Source: Bernardetia sp.
Lineage (GTDB): Bacteria; Bacteroidota; Bacteroidia; Cytophagales; Bernardetiaceae
Direction of reading: 5' to 3'
Assembly (NCBI GenBank): GCA_020630575.1
Contig: JAHDBD010000027.1
Coordinates: forward strand, 1-63,222
DNA length: 63,222 bases
The notes beneath the pieces were generated by a model. It saw only the letters and a program-made list of their open reading frames with translations, was not told the origin of the DNA and did not search any database. The translations under genes were made by a program, and so were the position numbers. Shown piece after piece: positions 53,250-63,169 of the stretch. Position 1 is the stretch's first letter; each line of letters begins with the position of its first letter.

Positions 53250-54662
53250 CTACATCCTTAAAATATCCAAGGTATATGCTCCTCCTTCACTAAGAACAAA
53301 AAAAGCACTCTTTGAATACGAACTATCATTGGCTTCAGAAGAACGGAAAACAAAACGATAACGCCCTGGTTGCAGCGCAAAATTTGTACGTGGAATTCCT
53401 TTTTCTGGTAGGTTCATTACCCATTCTTCGCTCCCATCTGGTTTAATAACATAGACACTTCCATAACCTGATAGTTTATTCAAAATGGTTACTACCCCTG
53501 GTGAGGTTACTCTTAGATTTGTTGTTCTGCCTTGATTGATTTGGACATTTTCAAAAACAGTAGTTGGGCGTGTCAAAACTTCTACTCTATAGTTTCCAAT
53601 CAAATAATTATGGGGTTCATTGACTTGTTGATTGACCAAAATTTCGCTACTTCCTTTTTTCTGGACAATGGCACTATGTCCAGTTGAGTAATCTAAAGAG
53701 CCTTTTTGTTCAATGTTTAACTTTCCTTGTGGAGTCATTACCTTGATTACATTATGTCTTCCTCCAATAATTTCTACATTTTTTTGAATAATTGGTGGTG
53801 TAGTATAAACAATCAAGTCATACGTAGGAATAGCATCAATATCAAGCTCATCTGTTTTGCCTCCTTTATCTCTAAAATGAACCAAATTATAACGAGATTT
53901 TTGAGTGACTTGGTCTATAAAAGCCATGTGAACATTAGCTTCCTTTGGTTGTTTTTTCTCATCTAAAAGCTCAACTGTTACAGTTGTTTTTCCTAAGGTT
54001 TGTTTGACTACTTCTTGCAAAAATCCTTTAAATTGTCTTGATGTTTTTGCATTAAAAAAACGTCCCATACATTCAAAACCTTTTGCATATTTGGGTTCAA
54101 TTCCCATTCCTACAATAAAAGGCTTTAAAAATATTCCTTTTTCTTGTAAACCTCTTGAGATAGCACAAGGGTCACCATCACAGGCTTCAATGCCATCGGT
54201 TATCATTACAATTACATTTCTGGTATCTTTTCCGTCATTAGGAAAATCTTTTGTGGCTTGTTCTAATGAATAGGCAATGGGAGTTGTTCCTTTCGGTTCT
54301 AATCCATCAAGCATAGTTCTTATTCTGTCATTATTTCTTGAGCCAAAAGCAACCTCTAGTTTAGAATCTTGACAATTTTTTTGTTTGAAATTGAATTGAT
54401 GACCATAGACACGCATCGCAACCTCCACATAAGGTACATTTGCAATCGAATCTATCATATTAGACAAAATTTGACGAGCAATATTTATACGTGTATCGCC
54501 TTCCCAAGCCGAATTCATACTCCCACTTGCATCAAGTACAAATAAAAGACGAGTAGTTTGAGGAACTTGTTTTTTTTGAGCAAAAGCAGAAGTGGATAAT
54601 AAAATTAGGGGAAAAGCACTAATAAATAATAAAACGAATAAAAAACGTAGGTTTAATTTCAT
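53250..54662 (-). CDS. Secreted von Willebrand factor A domain protein
   Basis: A 470-residue protein with a signal peptide (ends STSAFAQ). The VWA domain fills residues 35-220: MIDAS motif RLLFVLDASGSMN (Asp44, Ser46, Ser48), GLEPKGTTPIAYSL, and the final MITDGIEACDGDPC. The remaining 240 residues are beta-sandwich repeats (ANVHMAFIDQVTQKSRYNLV; GNYRVEVLTRPTTVFENVQI; GSVYVIKPDGSEEWV). Probably a surface or periplasmic adhesion or scaffold protein. It converges with the sigma/OmpA pair; no direct link is seen. Confidence 0.87.
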   Translation of the reverse strand: MKLNLRFLFVLLFISAFPLILLSTSAFAQKKQVPQTTRLLFVLDASGSMNSAWEGDTRINIARQILSNMIDSIANVPYVEVAMRVYGHQFNFKQKNCQDSKLEVAFGSRNNDRIRTMLDGLEPKGTTPIAYSLEQATKDFPNDGKDTRNVIVMITDGIEACDGDPCAISRGLQEKGIFLKPFIVGMGIEPKYAKGFECMGRFFNAKTSRQFKGFLQEVVKQTLGKTTVTVELLDEKKQPKEANVHMAFIDQVTQKSRYNLVHFRDKGGKTDELDIDAIPTYDLIVYTTPPIIQKNVEIIGGRHNVIKVMTPQGKLNIEQKGSLDYSTGHSAIVQKKGSSEILVNQQVNEPHNYLIGNYRVEVLTRPTTVFENVQINQGRTTNLRVTSPGVVTILNKLSGYGSVYVIKPDGSEEWVMNLPEKGIPRTNFALQPGRYRFVFRSSEANDSSYSKSAFFVLSEGGAYTLDILRM

Positions 54663-54763
54663 AGTTATATTGATAGTTGGAGGAGAATTAGAGTAAAAGT
54701 GAGCTAGTTTTTTTAATTTTGTAGTGAAGAATAGATGTAGCTTAACTTTAGGCTGAAAAAACG

Positions 54764-54788
54764 TATCTTAGATTTTTAGTCTAAGATA
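54764..54788. repeat. Palindrome in the VWA-DUF3050 intergenic region
   Basis: TATCTTAGA / TCTAAGATA around TTTTTAG. A related GTAGCTTA-CTTTAG-CTGA motif lies just before it (54737-54755) and recurs in the rpsD leader (34175-34199, opposite strand). Could be an operator or a small dispersed repeat. Confidence 0.45.
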
Positions 54789-54933
54789 AAAATAAAATTA
54801 TAAAGAAAGAGAGTTTCAAACATCTTTCCAAAAAATGGGATTCACATTTTTAATAAATCTTCTCTAACAATACCCTATCTCAAAACAGTTTAATCTAAAA
54901 ACAAACACTTTTTTACCTTGTTCATCAATTATA

Positions 54934-55776
54934 ATGACTACTAGCAAAACCGATATTCAAACACTAGAAGAAAAACAAAACGTATATATTCAAAAAATTA
55001 GAACAGAGATAGAGCCTCTGCGTGAGCAACTTTTGCATCATCAAGTATATCAAAATATTAGTTCAGTAGAAGACTTAAAGATTTTTTTAGAACACCATGT
55101 TTTTGCTGTTTGGGATTTTATGTCGCTTCTCAAATCACTTCAAAACGAACTTACTTGCGTTCAAGTGCCTTGGATTCCGAAGGGAAATCCTCTTACACGT
55201 CGCTTAATCAATGAAATTGTTCTGGCAGAAGAAACAGACCAAGATGAGGAAGGAAACGCAAAAAGTCATTTCGAACTCTACATTGATGCAATGAATGACT
55301 GTAAAGCTGATATTTCTAAAATCACTTATTTGATACAACTTTTGAAGGAATGGAAAAGTGTCAGAACAGCCCTTTCTCAAATTGATATTGCCGAATCTAT
55401 AAAAGAATTTGTTTCCTTTTCATTTGATGTCATTGAAACCAAAAAAGCGCATAAAATAGCTGTTGTCTTTACCTTTGGAAGAGAAGATTTGATTCCTGAC
55501 ATGTTTACTTCTATTTTGAGAGATATGAAAGCCAAGTCTTCTCATGATGCCGAAAGTATCAAAAAACTAGTTTACTATTTTGACCGTCATATCGAATTGG
55601 ATGGCGACCATCATTCTCACATGTCTATCCAAATGATAAAAGAACTTTGTGGCGACGATGAAGCAAAATGGAACGATGCCATAGCCATCAGTAAAATTGC
55701 CCTTCAAAAAAGAATTGATTTGTGGGATGGAATACTTAATGAAATTGTGAATGGTAAGACAAGTGATAAATTGTAA
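54934..55776 (+). CDS. DUF3050 family heme-oxygenase-like protein
   Basis: A 280-residue all-helical protein. Recognisable features are IEPLREQLLHHQVYQNISSV, LEHHVFAVWDFMSLLKSLQN, VPWIPKGNPLTRRLINEIVL and, late, LDGDHHSHMSIQMIKELCGD. These fit DUF3050, which has a heme-oxygenase-like fold; conserved His and Glu (HHVFAVWD, EIVLAEETD, DGDHHSH) suggest a di-metal or heme centre. Reaction unknown. It is followed 18 bases later by a secreted protein gene and may be co-transcribed with it. Confidence 0.85.
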   Translation: MTTSKTDIQTLEEKQNVYIQKIRTEIEPLREQLLHHQVYQNISSVEDLKIFLEHHVFAVWDFMSLLKSLQNELTCVQVPWIPKGNPLTRRLINEIVLAEETDQDEEGNAKSHFELYIDAMNDCKADISKITYLIQLLKEWKSVRTALSQIDIAESIKEFVSFSFDVIETKKAHKIAVVFTFGREDLIPDMFTSILRDMKAKSSHDAESIKKLVYYFDRHIELDGDHHSHMSIQMIKELCGDDEAKWNDAIAISKIALQKRIDLWDGILNEIVNGKTSDKL

Positions 55777-55794
55777 GTGATAAATTGAATTTCA

Positions 55795-56559
55795 ATGAAA
55801 AAATACCTTTTAATAGCTGCTTTTTTCTTGATTTCACTTTCTGTTTTTGCTCAAAATTTTGATTCATTAATTTCTAAAACTGAAAAAGAACAGCTTTTAA
55901 GTCAAAAAAATGAAATTTTGATGCTGCTTTTTGATGGAATAGAAATTAGTAATAAACATCAATTAGAAGAGGTAAAATGGAAACCTAATTTTTATGAAAA
56001 AGTAAATCAAAAGTATGAAGTTGAGTTTTTTTATACGAACTTAGATACCATTATTTTCTATCAAGAATCTTCTATTACAAAAGCTGTTTGTATATTTTAT
56101 ACTCAAACTTATACATTCAACGAGCGAGAAAATAAAGAAGAGTGGAATTATTTTAGGAGATATATTTCCATTGCTATTTTTGAGTATGAAATAAAAAAAC
56201 AAGATTGGAAACTCCAATATTTTGATAAAAGCTACGGAATCAACAAAGAAATACCTATTTCAATTTCCATACAGCAAACAGGAAAAGAAAAACATGCACT
56301 TTTTTTTGACTTCTGTAATCTAGGGACTTTTGGAGGAAGGTGTTACCTAGTAATTTATGATTTATCTGAAACTAAAGATTTAAAAACTATCATTACTTTC
56401 GACTATAATCAACAAACTTTCAGAAAAGAAGTTTCTTTTTCTAGTAAAGACAGCTACGGATACTATGAACTGATTGTAAATACATTTAGAGAAGAAGTTG
56501 AGATTAAAAAAGAGTATTTTAAATATGATAATTTAGAAGGTTATGTTCTTAAAGAATAA
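55795..56559 (+). CDS. Secreted protein of unknown function
   Basis: A 254-residue protein with a signal peptide (MKKYLLIAAFFLISLSVFAQ). The mature part is charged, rich in Tyr/Phe/Glu, and has alternating beta strands (YTQTYTFNERENKEEWNYFR; YISIAIFEYEIKKQDWKLQY; GGRCYLVIYDLSETKDL). Only one Cys pair is seen, in DFCNLGTFGGRC. I do not recognise a family. It begins 18 bases after the DUF3050 gene, so probably the same message, but there is no obvious joint function. Confidence 0.6.
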   Translation: MKKYLLIAAFFLISLSVFAQNFDSLISKTEKEQLLSQKNEILMLLFDGIEISNKHQLEEVKWKPNFYEKVNQKYEVEFFYTNLDTIIFYQESSITKAVCIFYTQTYTFNERENKEEWNYFRRYISIAIFEYEIKKQDWKLQYFDKSYGINKEIPISISIQQTGKEKHALFFDFCNLGTFGGRCYLVIYDLSETKDLKTIITFDYNQQTFRKEVSFSSKDSYGYYELIVNTFREEVEIKKEYFKYDNLEGYVLKE

Positions 56560-56646
56560 TGATATTAGTTAGTTCTTATACTAAATCTATAATTTTAGAA
56601 TTTTCAAAAAGCTAATAATTTATCAAATTGTATTTGTATTAAAACC

Positions 56647-56685
56647 AAAAAATCCCTTCTCACAATAAAGTAAGAAGGGATTTTT
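56647..56685. terminator. Bidirectional terminator before secDF
   Basis: Stem AAAAATCCCTTCT / AGAAGGGATTTTT with A and T runs. It serves the DUF3050 pair and secDF. Confidence 0.85.
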
Positions 56686-56748
56686 GATTTATAAGAAAGT
56701 AAGTCATTTATCATTGATAATTTAGATAACTTACCATTTACCATTGAA

Positions 56749-59700
56749 TTAATATTTCTTTGGTTTCTTAGGTCTTACAAGAGGTTGCGCTTCCTGTTGT
56801 TGCTCAGGATTTTCTGCTTCCTCTTCCATTGCTTTCATATATTCAGCCATTTCTGCTTTGTCAGAATATTGTTGAGCATATTTTTCTTTTTTCTTTTCTA
56901 ATAACTCACGTTCGTGTTCGATAGCATTCTTAGAATACAAATCTAATACTAAAGGAGTTGCTACAAAAACAGAAGAATAAGTACCTACAATTACACCAAT
57001 AAGAAGAGCAAAAGAGAATCCTTTGAGAGCTTCTCCACCAAAGATAAACAAAATCAATACTACTAAAAGAGTAGTAACTGAAGTAATCAATGTTCTACTA
57101 AGTGTTTGATTAACAGCTCCGTTGATTGTTTCTTGTAAGTCTTCATCCACTCTATCATTAAGAGCTTCACGGATACGGTCAAATACAACCACTGTATCAT
57201 TCAATGAATAACCAATTACAGTAAGAATAGCTGCAATAAATACTTGGTCAATCTCAACAGCAAATCCTAAAAGGTAAGCAATTGCAAAAAGAGAAAGTAC
57301 AATCAAACTATCATGTGTAAGGGCTGCAACAGCACCAGCACCAAAACGCCAGTTGCTAAAACGAACTGAAATATAACCAAACATCAAGATTAAAGCTACA
57401 ATTACAGCCGTACGAGCTGAGTCTGCAATATCATCAGCGATAGTTGCACCTACTTTCGATGTGCTTACTACTTCTGGATTGAGAGCTGTATATTTTTCTC
57501 CCAAACTAGCCATAATTTCGTTCTGAATTTGCTCATCTACATCAGTAGATTCTTCTTCCGAACGGTAACTTGTTGTAATTTTTACTTTATCATTTCCATC
57601 ATAACTTTTTACCTCTACTGAAGTATTGAGTTTTTGTTCAATGCTTGCTTCAATTTGTGAAGGAGTTACGTCTTGTGAAAATGCAACTACATACGAACGT
57701 CCACCTGTGAAATCAACACCCATATTTAAGCCATTTGTCACTAAAACAGCAATACCAACAGCAATCACAACACCAGAAACGACATAACCAATTTTACGTT
57801 TTCCCATAAAATTGAAGTTTGTGTTTGCTAACATATTTTTAGTAAATGGAGTAGAGAAAGACATATTGCTCTCGTCTCCTTTACGGCTCATCCAATAGAT
57901 AATCAAACGACTTACATAAACTGCTGTAAAGAATGAACAAACAATACCAATCATCAAAGTAACAGCAAAACCTTTGATAGGACCTGCGCCCAATACATAA
58001 AGTACAACTGAAGTGATAAGTGTTGTTACGTTGGCATCAATAATTGTAATCAAAGCTCTTTGAAAACCGTCTTCAATCGAAACCATCAAACCTTTACCCA
58101 TTGCCAATTCTTCTCTGATTCTTTCAAAGATAAGTACGTTGGCATCAACTGACATACCAATTGTAAGAACGATACCTGCAATACCTGGAAGCGTAAGTGC
58201 TGCTCCAAGTTGTGCCAAAAGTCCGAAGATAAAGAAGATATTTGCAAGAAGAGCTACGTTTGCTACAATACCAGCTTTTGCATAATAAACAATCATAAAC
58301 AAGACTACTAAGCCTAATCCAACAAGGATAGACAAGATACCTTGTGTTTGTGCAACTGCTCCCAAAGAAGGTCCTACTACTGCTTCTTCTACAATACGAG
58401 TAGGAGCAGGAAGTTTACCAGCTTTCAAGATATTTGCTAAGTCTTTTGCTTCATCTACTGTAAAACTACCTGAGATAGAAGAACGACCACCACCAATTTC
58501 TTCGTTTACATTTGGTGCTGAATATACATAATCATCAAGAACAATAGCAATCTGACGACCTACATTTTTTCCTGTAAGATCTTTCCAAAGACGTGCGCCT
58601 TCTCCATTCATAGCCAAAGAAACTTCTACCTGACCATTTGGATTGATGTCTTGACGAGCATCAGTAACTACATCTCCTGTCATTGGAGATTTGCCACCTG
58701 CTGCTGTTTTGATAACATGAAGCGTATAAAATGCTTTTCCTTCGTTTTCTGCATCTGGTTTTACACCCCAAAAGAATTTCATGTCTTTAGGAATGATATT
58801 TTTTACCATTGGGTCATTCAATATTTTATTGATAGAAGAAGTATCTAATGCTTCATAGGTCAATGTAAAATAATTCTGACTAAGAGGAGTAAGTTTTGCG
58901 AAAAGAGGAGAAACTGTCTGGTTTTGAGTTGTATCTGCGTTAGCTAATAAATCGTCTTTTTTTGCAGAATCTGCTTCGTTAGCAATTGCATTACCCAAAC
59001 TATCTGTTTGTATATCGTCTGTATTCATTATCAAGTCATCTCCTGCATCAGCTGTATTTGTTGTATCAGGAATTGTCAAATCGTCTGTATTTGTAGTTTC
59101 TGTTTTCTCCATACGATTTTCTACCCAAAATGTGTTGATTTTTGTCAAAACTTCTTGGTATTCTTGTGGCTGATAAACTTCCCAAAACTCTAGTTTTGCA
59201 ACGCCTTGTAATAAATCACGAACACGCTCTGCATTACTAACTCCTGGTAATTCTACTTGAATACGGCTAGTTCCTTCAATAAGTTGAACGTTTGGCTGAG
59301 TTACACCGAATTTATCTACACGAGTACGAATAATTTCGAAAGCTCTTTGAACCGAACCATCAACTTCTGTACGAATAAAATCTTCTACTTCTTTGTCAGA
59401 AGAACGGAAATTAATTTTTCCACTATTTGCAGAAGTAGCAAAAACATCTTTCAATTTGCCTTCTCCTGCTTTTGCTTGATAAGCATCAAAGAAAAGTTCT
59501 ACATAACGGTCTTGACTAGAAGCCTGTTGTTTGTTTGCTTCTGCAAGTGCAGCTTGAAAGTCTTCGTTTTGACTTTCATTAGAAAGTGCTTTCAAAATGT
59601 CTATTGGAGAAACTTCAAGTGTTACGTGCATACCACCTTGAAGGTCAAGACCAAGGTTAAGCTCTTTTTCTTTTACTTCTTGATAAGTAAAGTTAGCTAT

Positions 59701-59886
59701 TAAGATGTCATAAACAGGCTGTGACCACATAGAGTCTAAATACTGTTTTTTAAGTGCTGCATCACCTTTTGAATAGGCTACTGCATTGCTTTCTACATTG
59801 CGAGATACAAGTGTGAATGATAATGAGAACAAACACAAGACTGCAAAGAGAATAGCAAGGAATATAATAAAACCTCTATTTTGCAT
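56749..59886 (-). CDS. secDF: SecDF protein translocase subunit fusion
   Basis: A 1045-residue fusion of SecD and SecF, the normal form in Bacteroidota. The SecD half has NLGLDLQGGMHVTLEVSPID, SRIQVELPGVSNAERVRDLL, and TM regions including ALTLPGIAGIVLTIGMSVDA followed by NVLIFERIREEL. The SecF half starts near residue 720 with LNMGVDFTGGRSYVVAF and has LLGFAVEIDQVFIAAILTVI, GYSLNDTVVVFDRIRE. Twelve membrane helices are expected, plus two periplasmic P1-type domains. It uses the proton gradient to pull proteins out of SecYEG. An Asp/Thr-rich insert at residues 265-315 is unusual in composition. A long C-terminal charged tail ends with PKKPKKY. Confidence 0.96.
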   Translation of the reverse strand: MQNRGFIIFLAILFAVLCLFSLSFTLVSRNVESNAVAYSKGDAALKKQYLDSMWSQPVYDILIANFTYQEVKEKELNLGLDLQGGMHVTLEVSPIDILKALSNESQNEDFQAALAEANKQQASSQDRYVELFFDAYQAKAGEGKLKDVFATSANSGKINFRSSDKEVEDFIRTEVDGSVQRAFEIIRTRVDKFGVTQPNVQLIEGTSRIQVELPGVSNAERVRDLLQGVAKLEFWEVYQPQEYQEVLTKINTFWVENRMEKTETTNTDDLTIPDTTNTADAGDDLIMNTDDIQTDSLGNAIANEADSAKKDDLLANADTTQNQTVSPLFAKLTPLSQNYFTLTYEALDTSSINKILNDPMVKNIIPKDMKFFWGVKPDAENEGKAFYTLHVIKTAAGGKSPMTGDVVTDARQDINPNGQVEVSLAMNGEGARLWKDLTGKNVGRQIAIVLDDYVYSAPNVNEEIGGGRSSISGSFTVDEAKDLANILKAGKLPAPTRIVEEAVVGPSLGAVAQTQGILSILVGLGLVVLFMIVYYAKAGIVANVALLANIFFIFGLLAQLGAALTLPGIAGIVLTIGMSVDANVLIFERIREELAMGKGLMVSIEDGFQRALITIIDANVTTLITSVVLYVLGAGPIKGFAVTLMIGIVCSFFTAVYVSRLIIYWMSRKGDESNMSFSTPFTKNMLANTNFNFMGKRKIGYVVSGVVIAVGIAVLVTNGLNMGVDFTGGRSYVVAFSQDVTPSQIEASIEQKLNTSVEVKSYDGNDKVKITTSYRSEEESTDVDEQIQNEIMASLGEKYTALNPEVVSTSKVGATIADDIADSARTAVIVALILMFGYISVRFSNWRFGAGAVAALTHDSLIVLSLFAIAYLLGFAVEIDQVFIAAILTVIGYSLNDTVVVFDRIREALNDRVDEDLQETINGAVNQTLSRTLITSVTTLLVVLILFIFGGEALKGFSFALLIGVIVGTYSSVFVATPLVLDLYSKNAIEHERELLEKKKEKYAQQYSDKAEMAEYMKAMEEEAENPEQQQEAQPLVRPKKPKKY

Positions 59887-60077
59887 GAGAATAAATTTAA
59901 AAGGTAGAAATTAAAACCAATTCAGAAATTAGAATTGAGAATTAAATTCAATATTGAAAATATGAAATGTATAAAATGAAATTGCAATTGGAATAAACAA
60001 TATTACGAAGTAATTATAAGGTCGAAACCTAAAAAGTATTTAACGGATTACTGGTAACTGTTTTTAATGATAACTCA

Positions 60078-60533
60078 CTACGGTGCATTTGGGGAAATAA
60101 AGCAACTAAATAGTGTTTTGAAGAATGTAGAACTAGAGAAGTAATACGTAACACTACTTATAGTTTGAGAAGAAAAAGAAGGAAATACAAATTCTATACT
60201 TGAGGTAAGAATTATATTTTGAAAAAACTCTGTAGTAACAAATCCTTGCAAAAGAGCATCAGAAGAAGTTGCTGTTTTGAGTGTAAGAGGTTCTTTTTCT
60301 TGTTGATTATCTGAATTTGATAGATTTTTCTTTGTATCTATCTCTTTATCAAGTTTATTGATTAAAGAATAATCAATTTCTGTATTTTCTATACCTTCAA
60401 AACGATTTTCTAATAATCTTAGGTTTGCATCTACACCAACAAAGCGCATCGTCGTCGAAAAGACAACTAGCACAAGCATAAAGCAAGTCATGAAAAGAGC
60501 ACGAGAAGAAGTTTGAAAGTTAGTTTTAGGCAT
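60078..60533 (-). CDS. Membrane-anchored protein of unknown function
   Basis: A 151-residue protein with an N-terminal membrane helix (RALFMTCFMLVLVVFSTTMR) and an extracytoplasmic tail rich in Ser/Thr/Glu; the end (SVTYYFSSSTFFKTLFSCFI) is hydrophobic and may be a second helix or a beta strand. No family recognised. A consensus promoter lies just upstream (60569-60599), supporting it as a real, separately expressed gene. Located 191 bases before secDF on the same strand; it could be involved in the same process, but nothing proves it. Confidence 0.6.
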   Translation of the reverse strand: MPKTNFQTSSRALFMTCFMLVLVVFSTTMRFVGVDANLRLLENRFEGIENTEIDYSLINKLDKEIDTKKNLSNSDNQQEKEPLTLKTATSSDALLQGFVTTEFFQNIILTSSIEFVFPSFSSQTISSVTYYFSSSTFFKTLFSCFISPNAP

Positions 60534-60568
60534 TACCTTTTTAAAAAATACAGTTCTTAATAGAATTG

Positions 60569-60599
60569 CAAAAGTAGTGTTTTAAATTTAGAATCCAAA
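60569..60599 (-). promoter_or_regulatory. Promoter of the 60078-60533 gene
   Basis: Minus strand TTTG, 19 bases, TACTTTTG: full consensus, about 36 bases before the start codon. Confidence 0.65.
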
Positions 60600-60632
60600 A
60601 AATGATTTATCATAAATTAAGTATTAGTTAAA

Positions 60633-61571
60633 TTATCTTGCAGGAACATGTTTATTTCTGAGCTTTATAATTGGTTTTTCTAAAAGTTTATAGATTGCAT
60701 AACCCGCTATAAATGAAGTAACAAAAGCAATAGGTATTTCTAACCAAATAAAATCTAACTCTAGTTTATCAAAAACATAGAAATAAAATTGAAGAACAAA
60801 AGAATGAACAAGGTAAGTACTATAAGAAGAAACAGCTACTTTATAAATAAAAGAACTTGTAGCGATAGGCATCGGCGCACTACGTACTGCTACAATCAAT
60901 GATAGCGCATACATATAAGAGTTTAGTGTTATAGAAAAATAATATTTATAGGTGTTATCCACAAAATAGAAAAGAGATACTAATATGAACGTAAGAGCAT
61001 AAATAAGATAGGCATAAGGTATCAAGAAATCGAAAAATGTCTTTTTGTAAGAAATTATATAAGAAATGATAACCCCAATAAGCAAATCCTCATATCTAAA
61101 ATGAGTAGCTGTAAAATAATATCCGAAGCCTGAAATGGGTGTGGTCGGATAAGATAACATCCTAGCCAAAAGAGGGATTACTAATAATACAAGAATAATA
61201 AGAGGAGAAATTTTGCGAGGTAGTTTGAGAATTAATAAAGTCAAGAAAGACATTACAAGATAAAAATGTTCTTCTACACACAAACTCCAACTAATAGCAT
61301 AGAATGAAATACTTTCTTGGTAGTTTTGTAAAAAAAATAAATGCTGCCACGAAAAAGATTCTCCACAAATAAAATAAACCCCTAAATAAGCCACAAAAAG
61401 AAATATATAGTAAATAGGGATAGTTCTGTAACCTCTTCGTCCAATAAATCTCCAAATTTGAACATCTCCATATTTTTTTTACTCGTGCCAATAAAGACTA
61501 CCTATTAAAAAACCACTCAATACACAAAATAAATCTATTCCACTTATTGGATAACGAGATATTTTTGCCAT
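60633..61571 (-). pseudogene. Broken acyltransferase family 3 gene
   Basis: Reading leftward from an ATG at 61571: MAKISRYPISGIDLFCVLSG, FLIGSLYWHE, then a TAA, then KKYGDVQIWRFIGRRGYRTI, PIYYIFLFVAYLGVYF and on to 60633. This is an acyltransferase-3 (OafA/NolL-like) membrane protein: DLFCVLSGFLIG is the family signature and the frame continues across the stop without a shift, so a single nonsense change (probably TTA to TAA) broke it. The first 40-50 residues, including the LDGLRG start and the catalytic His, are also missing; an in-frame TAG lies two codons before the ATG. The 253-residue open part from a GTG at 61394 is probably not functional. Confidence 0.8.
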
Positions 61572-61647
61572 TTGTTTCTAAATTCTTTTGACCTTGATTA
61601 AAAGAGTAAAGATACTATTTCAATAAGAAACTACAAGAGAGGATAAA

Positions 61648-61686
61648 TAAAAAAAGTCTTTACTCAAAAAATGAATAAAGACTTTA
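61648..61686 (-). terminator. Intrinsic terminator after tRNA-Met
   Basis: Minus strand AAAGTCTTTA / TAAAGACTTT with a 13-base loop and seven T, 17 bases after the tRNA 3' end. Confidence 0.8.
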
Positions 61687-61702
61687 GTTTTATGAAACTT
61701 TG

Positions 61703-61776
<74 letters not shown>

Positions 61777-62027
61777 ATATTTTTGTTTTTTCTCGCTTTT
61801 TTAAGAGGTTTCTTTTCCCTTATTGCGAGTGCAAAGGTAAAAGGTTTTTTTTATTTTACCAACATTTTAAAGAAAAAAAAACGTTTTTTTTTGAATAAAA
61901 TTAACTTTGTTTTTTAATTTATTGTAAGTCAGTTTGTTATGGTTGTGGCTTTTATTCTTTCAAAACTTTATTTTGTGTTTTTGAGTTCAGTAGTTTTAAA
62001 TTATTAGTCAATTAAAAAAAAAATCTT

Positions 62028-62477
62028 ATGGAACTCAAAAAAGGAGATAAAGCACCCGAATTTACTTCGCATGACCAAAACGGTCATGAAGTAAAACTTT
62101 CTCAACTCAAAGGCAAAAAAGTAATCCTGTATTTTTATCCAAAAGATGATACACCAGGTTGTACAGCACAGGCTTGTAATTTGAGAGACAATTATACAGA
62201 CCTCCAAAAACAAGGTTATATAGTTTTAGGGGTGAGCAAAGATGATGCAGCTTCTCACAAAAAATTTGTTGAAAAATATGATTTACCTTTTCCTCTTTTA
62301 GTTGACGAAGATCATGCTATCAACGAAGCCTATGGTGTTTGGAAGGAAAAAAATATGTTTGGTAAAAAATATATGGGAACACAGCGCACTACTTTTGTAA
62401 TTGATGAAGAAGGAAAAATTGCCGAAGTTATCAAGAAGGTAAACACAAAAGAACACGCAGAGCAAATTTTTAAATAG
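62028..62477 (+). CDS. bcp: Thioredoxin-dependent thiol peroxidase, Bcp/PrxQ type
   Basis: A 149-residue peroxiredoxin. The active site YFYPKDDTPGCTAQACNLRD holds the peroxidatic Cys45 and, five residues on, the resolving Cys50, the mark of atypical 2-Cys Bcp/PrxQ enzymes. The rest is standard (VILGVSKDDAASHKKF-type, here YIVLGVSKDDAASHKKFVEK, and YGVWKEKNMFGKKYMGTQRT TFVID end). It reduces hydrogen and organic peroxides with thioredoxin as donor, in the cytoplasm. A TAACTTTG at 61902-61909 could be part of its promoter, but no matching -33 box is seen. Confidence 0.95.
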   Translation: MELKKGDKAPEFTSHDQNGHEVKLSQLKGKKVILYFYPKDDTPGCTAQACNLRDNYTDLQKQGYIVLGVSKDDAASHKKFVEKYDLPFPLLVDEDHAINEAYGVWKEKNMFGKKYMGTQRTTFVIDEEGKIAEVIKKVNTKEHAEQIFK

Positions 62478-62480
62478 AGA

Positions 62481-62512
62481 CCTATCAAAGGTAGCGAAGC
62501 TAATTACGAATT
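62481..62512. repeat. Dispersed repeat downstream of bcp
   Basis: GACCT, then AGCGAAGCTAATTACGAATT: partner of the minus-strand sequence at 31944-31992. It ends with T-rich sequence and may also help stop transcription. Confidence 0.55.
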
Positions 62513-62569
62513 TTTTCTCATAAAACTTCATTTCTGTAACATTTAGTTTTCAGAAATGAAGTTTCTTTC

Positions 62570-63103
62570 TTATTTTGTTTTTCTCATCACAAATTCAGTT
62601 ACATATTTTCCGTACCATTCTGGTTTTTTTCCATTTGGATAGGTTTCATCAAAGAAAACTAAACGCAATAAGTCGCCTTCAATAGTATATTTATAAAATT
62701 GTTTTCCTCCTTCAAAGCCAGGTACTTTTGCTATAAGTGCTGTTGTTGTAATTGTCGAATCAGTCATTACATAAGTTCCTCCATTAAAGACAACAGAACT
62801 AAAACCAGCCATTTTTTCTTCATCAGTAGGTTTTGATAGGTTTACAAATGGTGTCCTTTCTTTATCTATCGGAGTCCACATAATAGAATAGCGATTTTCC
62901 TCAAAAATAAATAGTCCATATTGAGCTTTTGGAATTGAATAAACAGTATCTTTTGTTTTCCAATGTACTTCTACCATTTCCCAAGAGCCAACTAAAGTAG
63001 ATTTTTTGCTTGCTTTGATAGAAGTTTGAGCAGATTTACAAGAAGAAAATCCGATAAGAAAAAATAAGAATAATGCAGAAAGAGAAAGTAAAAATTTGAA
63101 TTT
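62570..63103 (-). CDS. Lipocalin-like lipoprotein
   Basis: A protein of about 177 residues starting at the ATG at 63103 (MKFKFLLSLSALFLFFLIGF), which gives a lipoprotein signal ending FSS-Cys. The first Met at 63145 would add 14 residues before the signal. The mature part starts with LVGSWEMVEVHWKTKDT, a lipocalin-like opening (GxW-x-LV-type), followed by about eight beta strands (YGLFIFEENRYSIMW; GGTYVMTDSTITTTALIAKV; QFYKYTIEGDLLRLVFFDE). Small-ligand carrier or unknown binding role in the envelope. A -7-like TAACTTTA lies at 63156-63163 (minus), next to the 7-bp tandem array. Confidence 0.7.
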   Translation of the reverse strand, partial: KFKFLLSLSALFLFFLIGFSSCKSAQTSIKASKKSTLVGSWEMVEVHWKTKDTVYSIPKAQYGLFIFEENRYSIMWTPIDKERTPFVNLSKPTDEEKMAGFSSVVFNGGTYVMTDSTITTTALIAKVPGFEGGKQFYKYTIEGDLLRLVFFDETYPNGKKPEWYGKYVTEFVMRKTK

Positions 63104-63169
63104 CATAGTAGAAGCGTTTATTTTGTGAACAATTAATTTAAACAAGATAGAAAAATAAAGTTACAATAA

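Noticed and set aside
59257..59703. 148-residue open frame on + opposite secDF
   Set aside because: It lies wholly inside the well-supported secDF gene on the other strand, has no start context and no recognisable fold; it is a shadow frame.
61291..61491. 66-residue minus-strand frame, first taken as a frameshifted acyltransferase N-terminus
   Set aside because: The correct acyltransferase sequence on both sides of the stop is in one and the same frame, so the defect is a nonsense codon; this other frame is a shadow.
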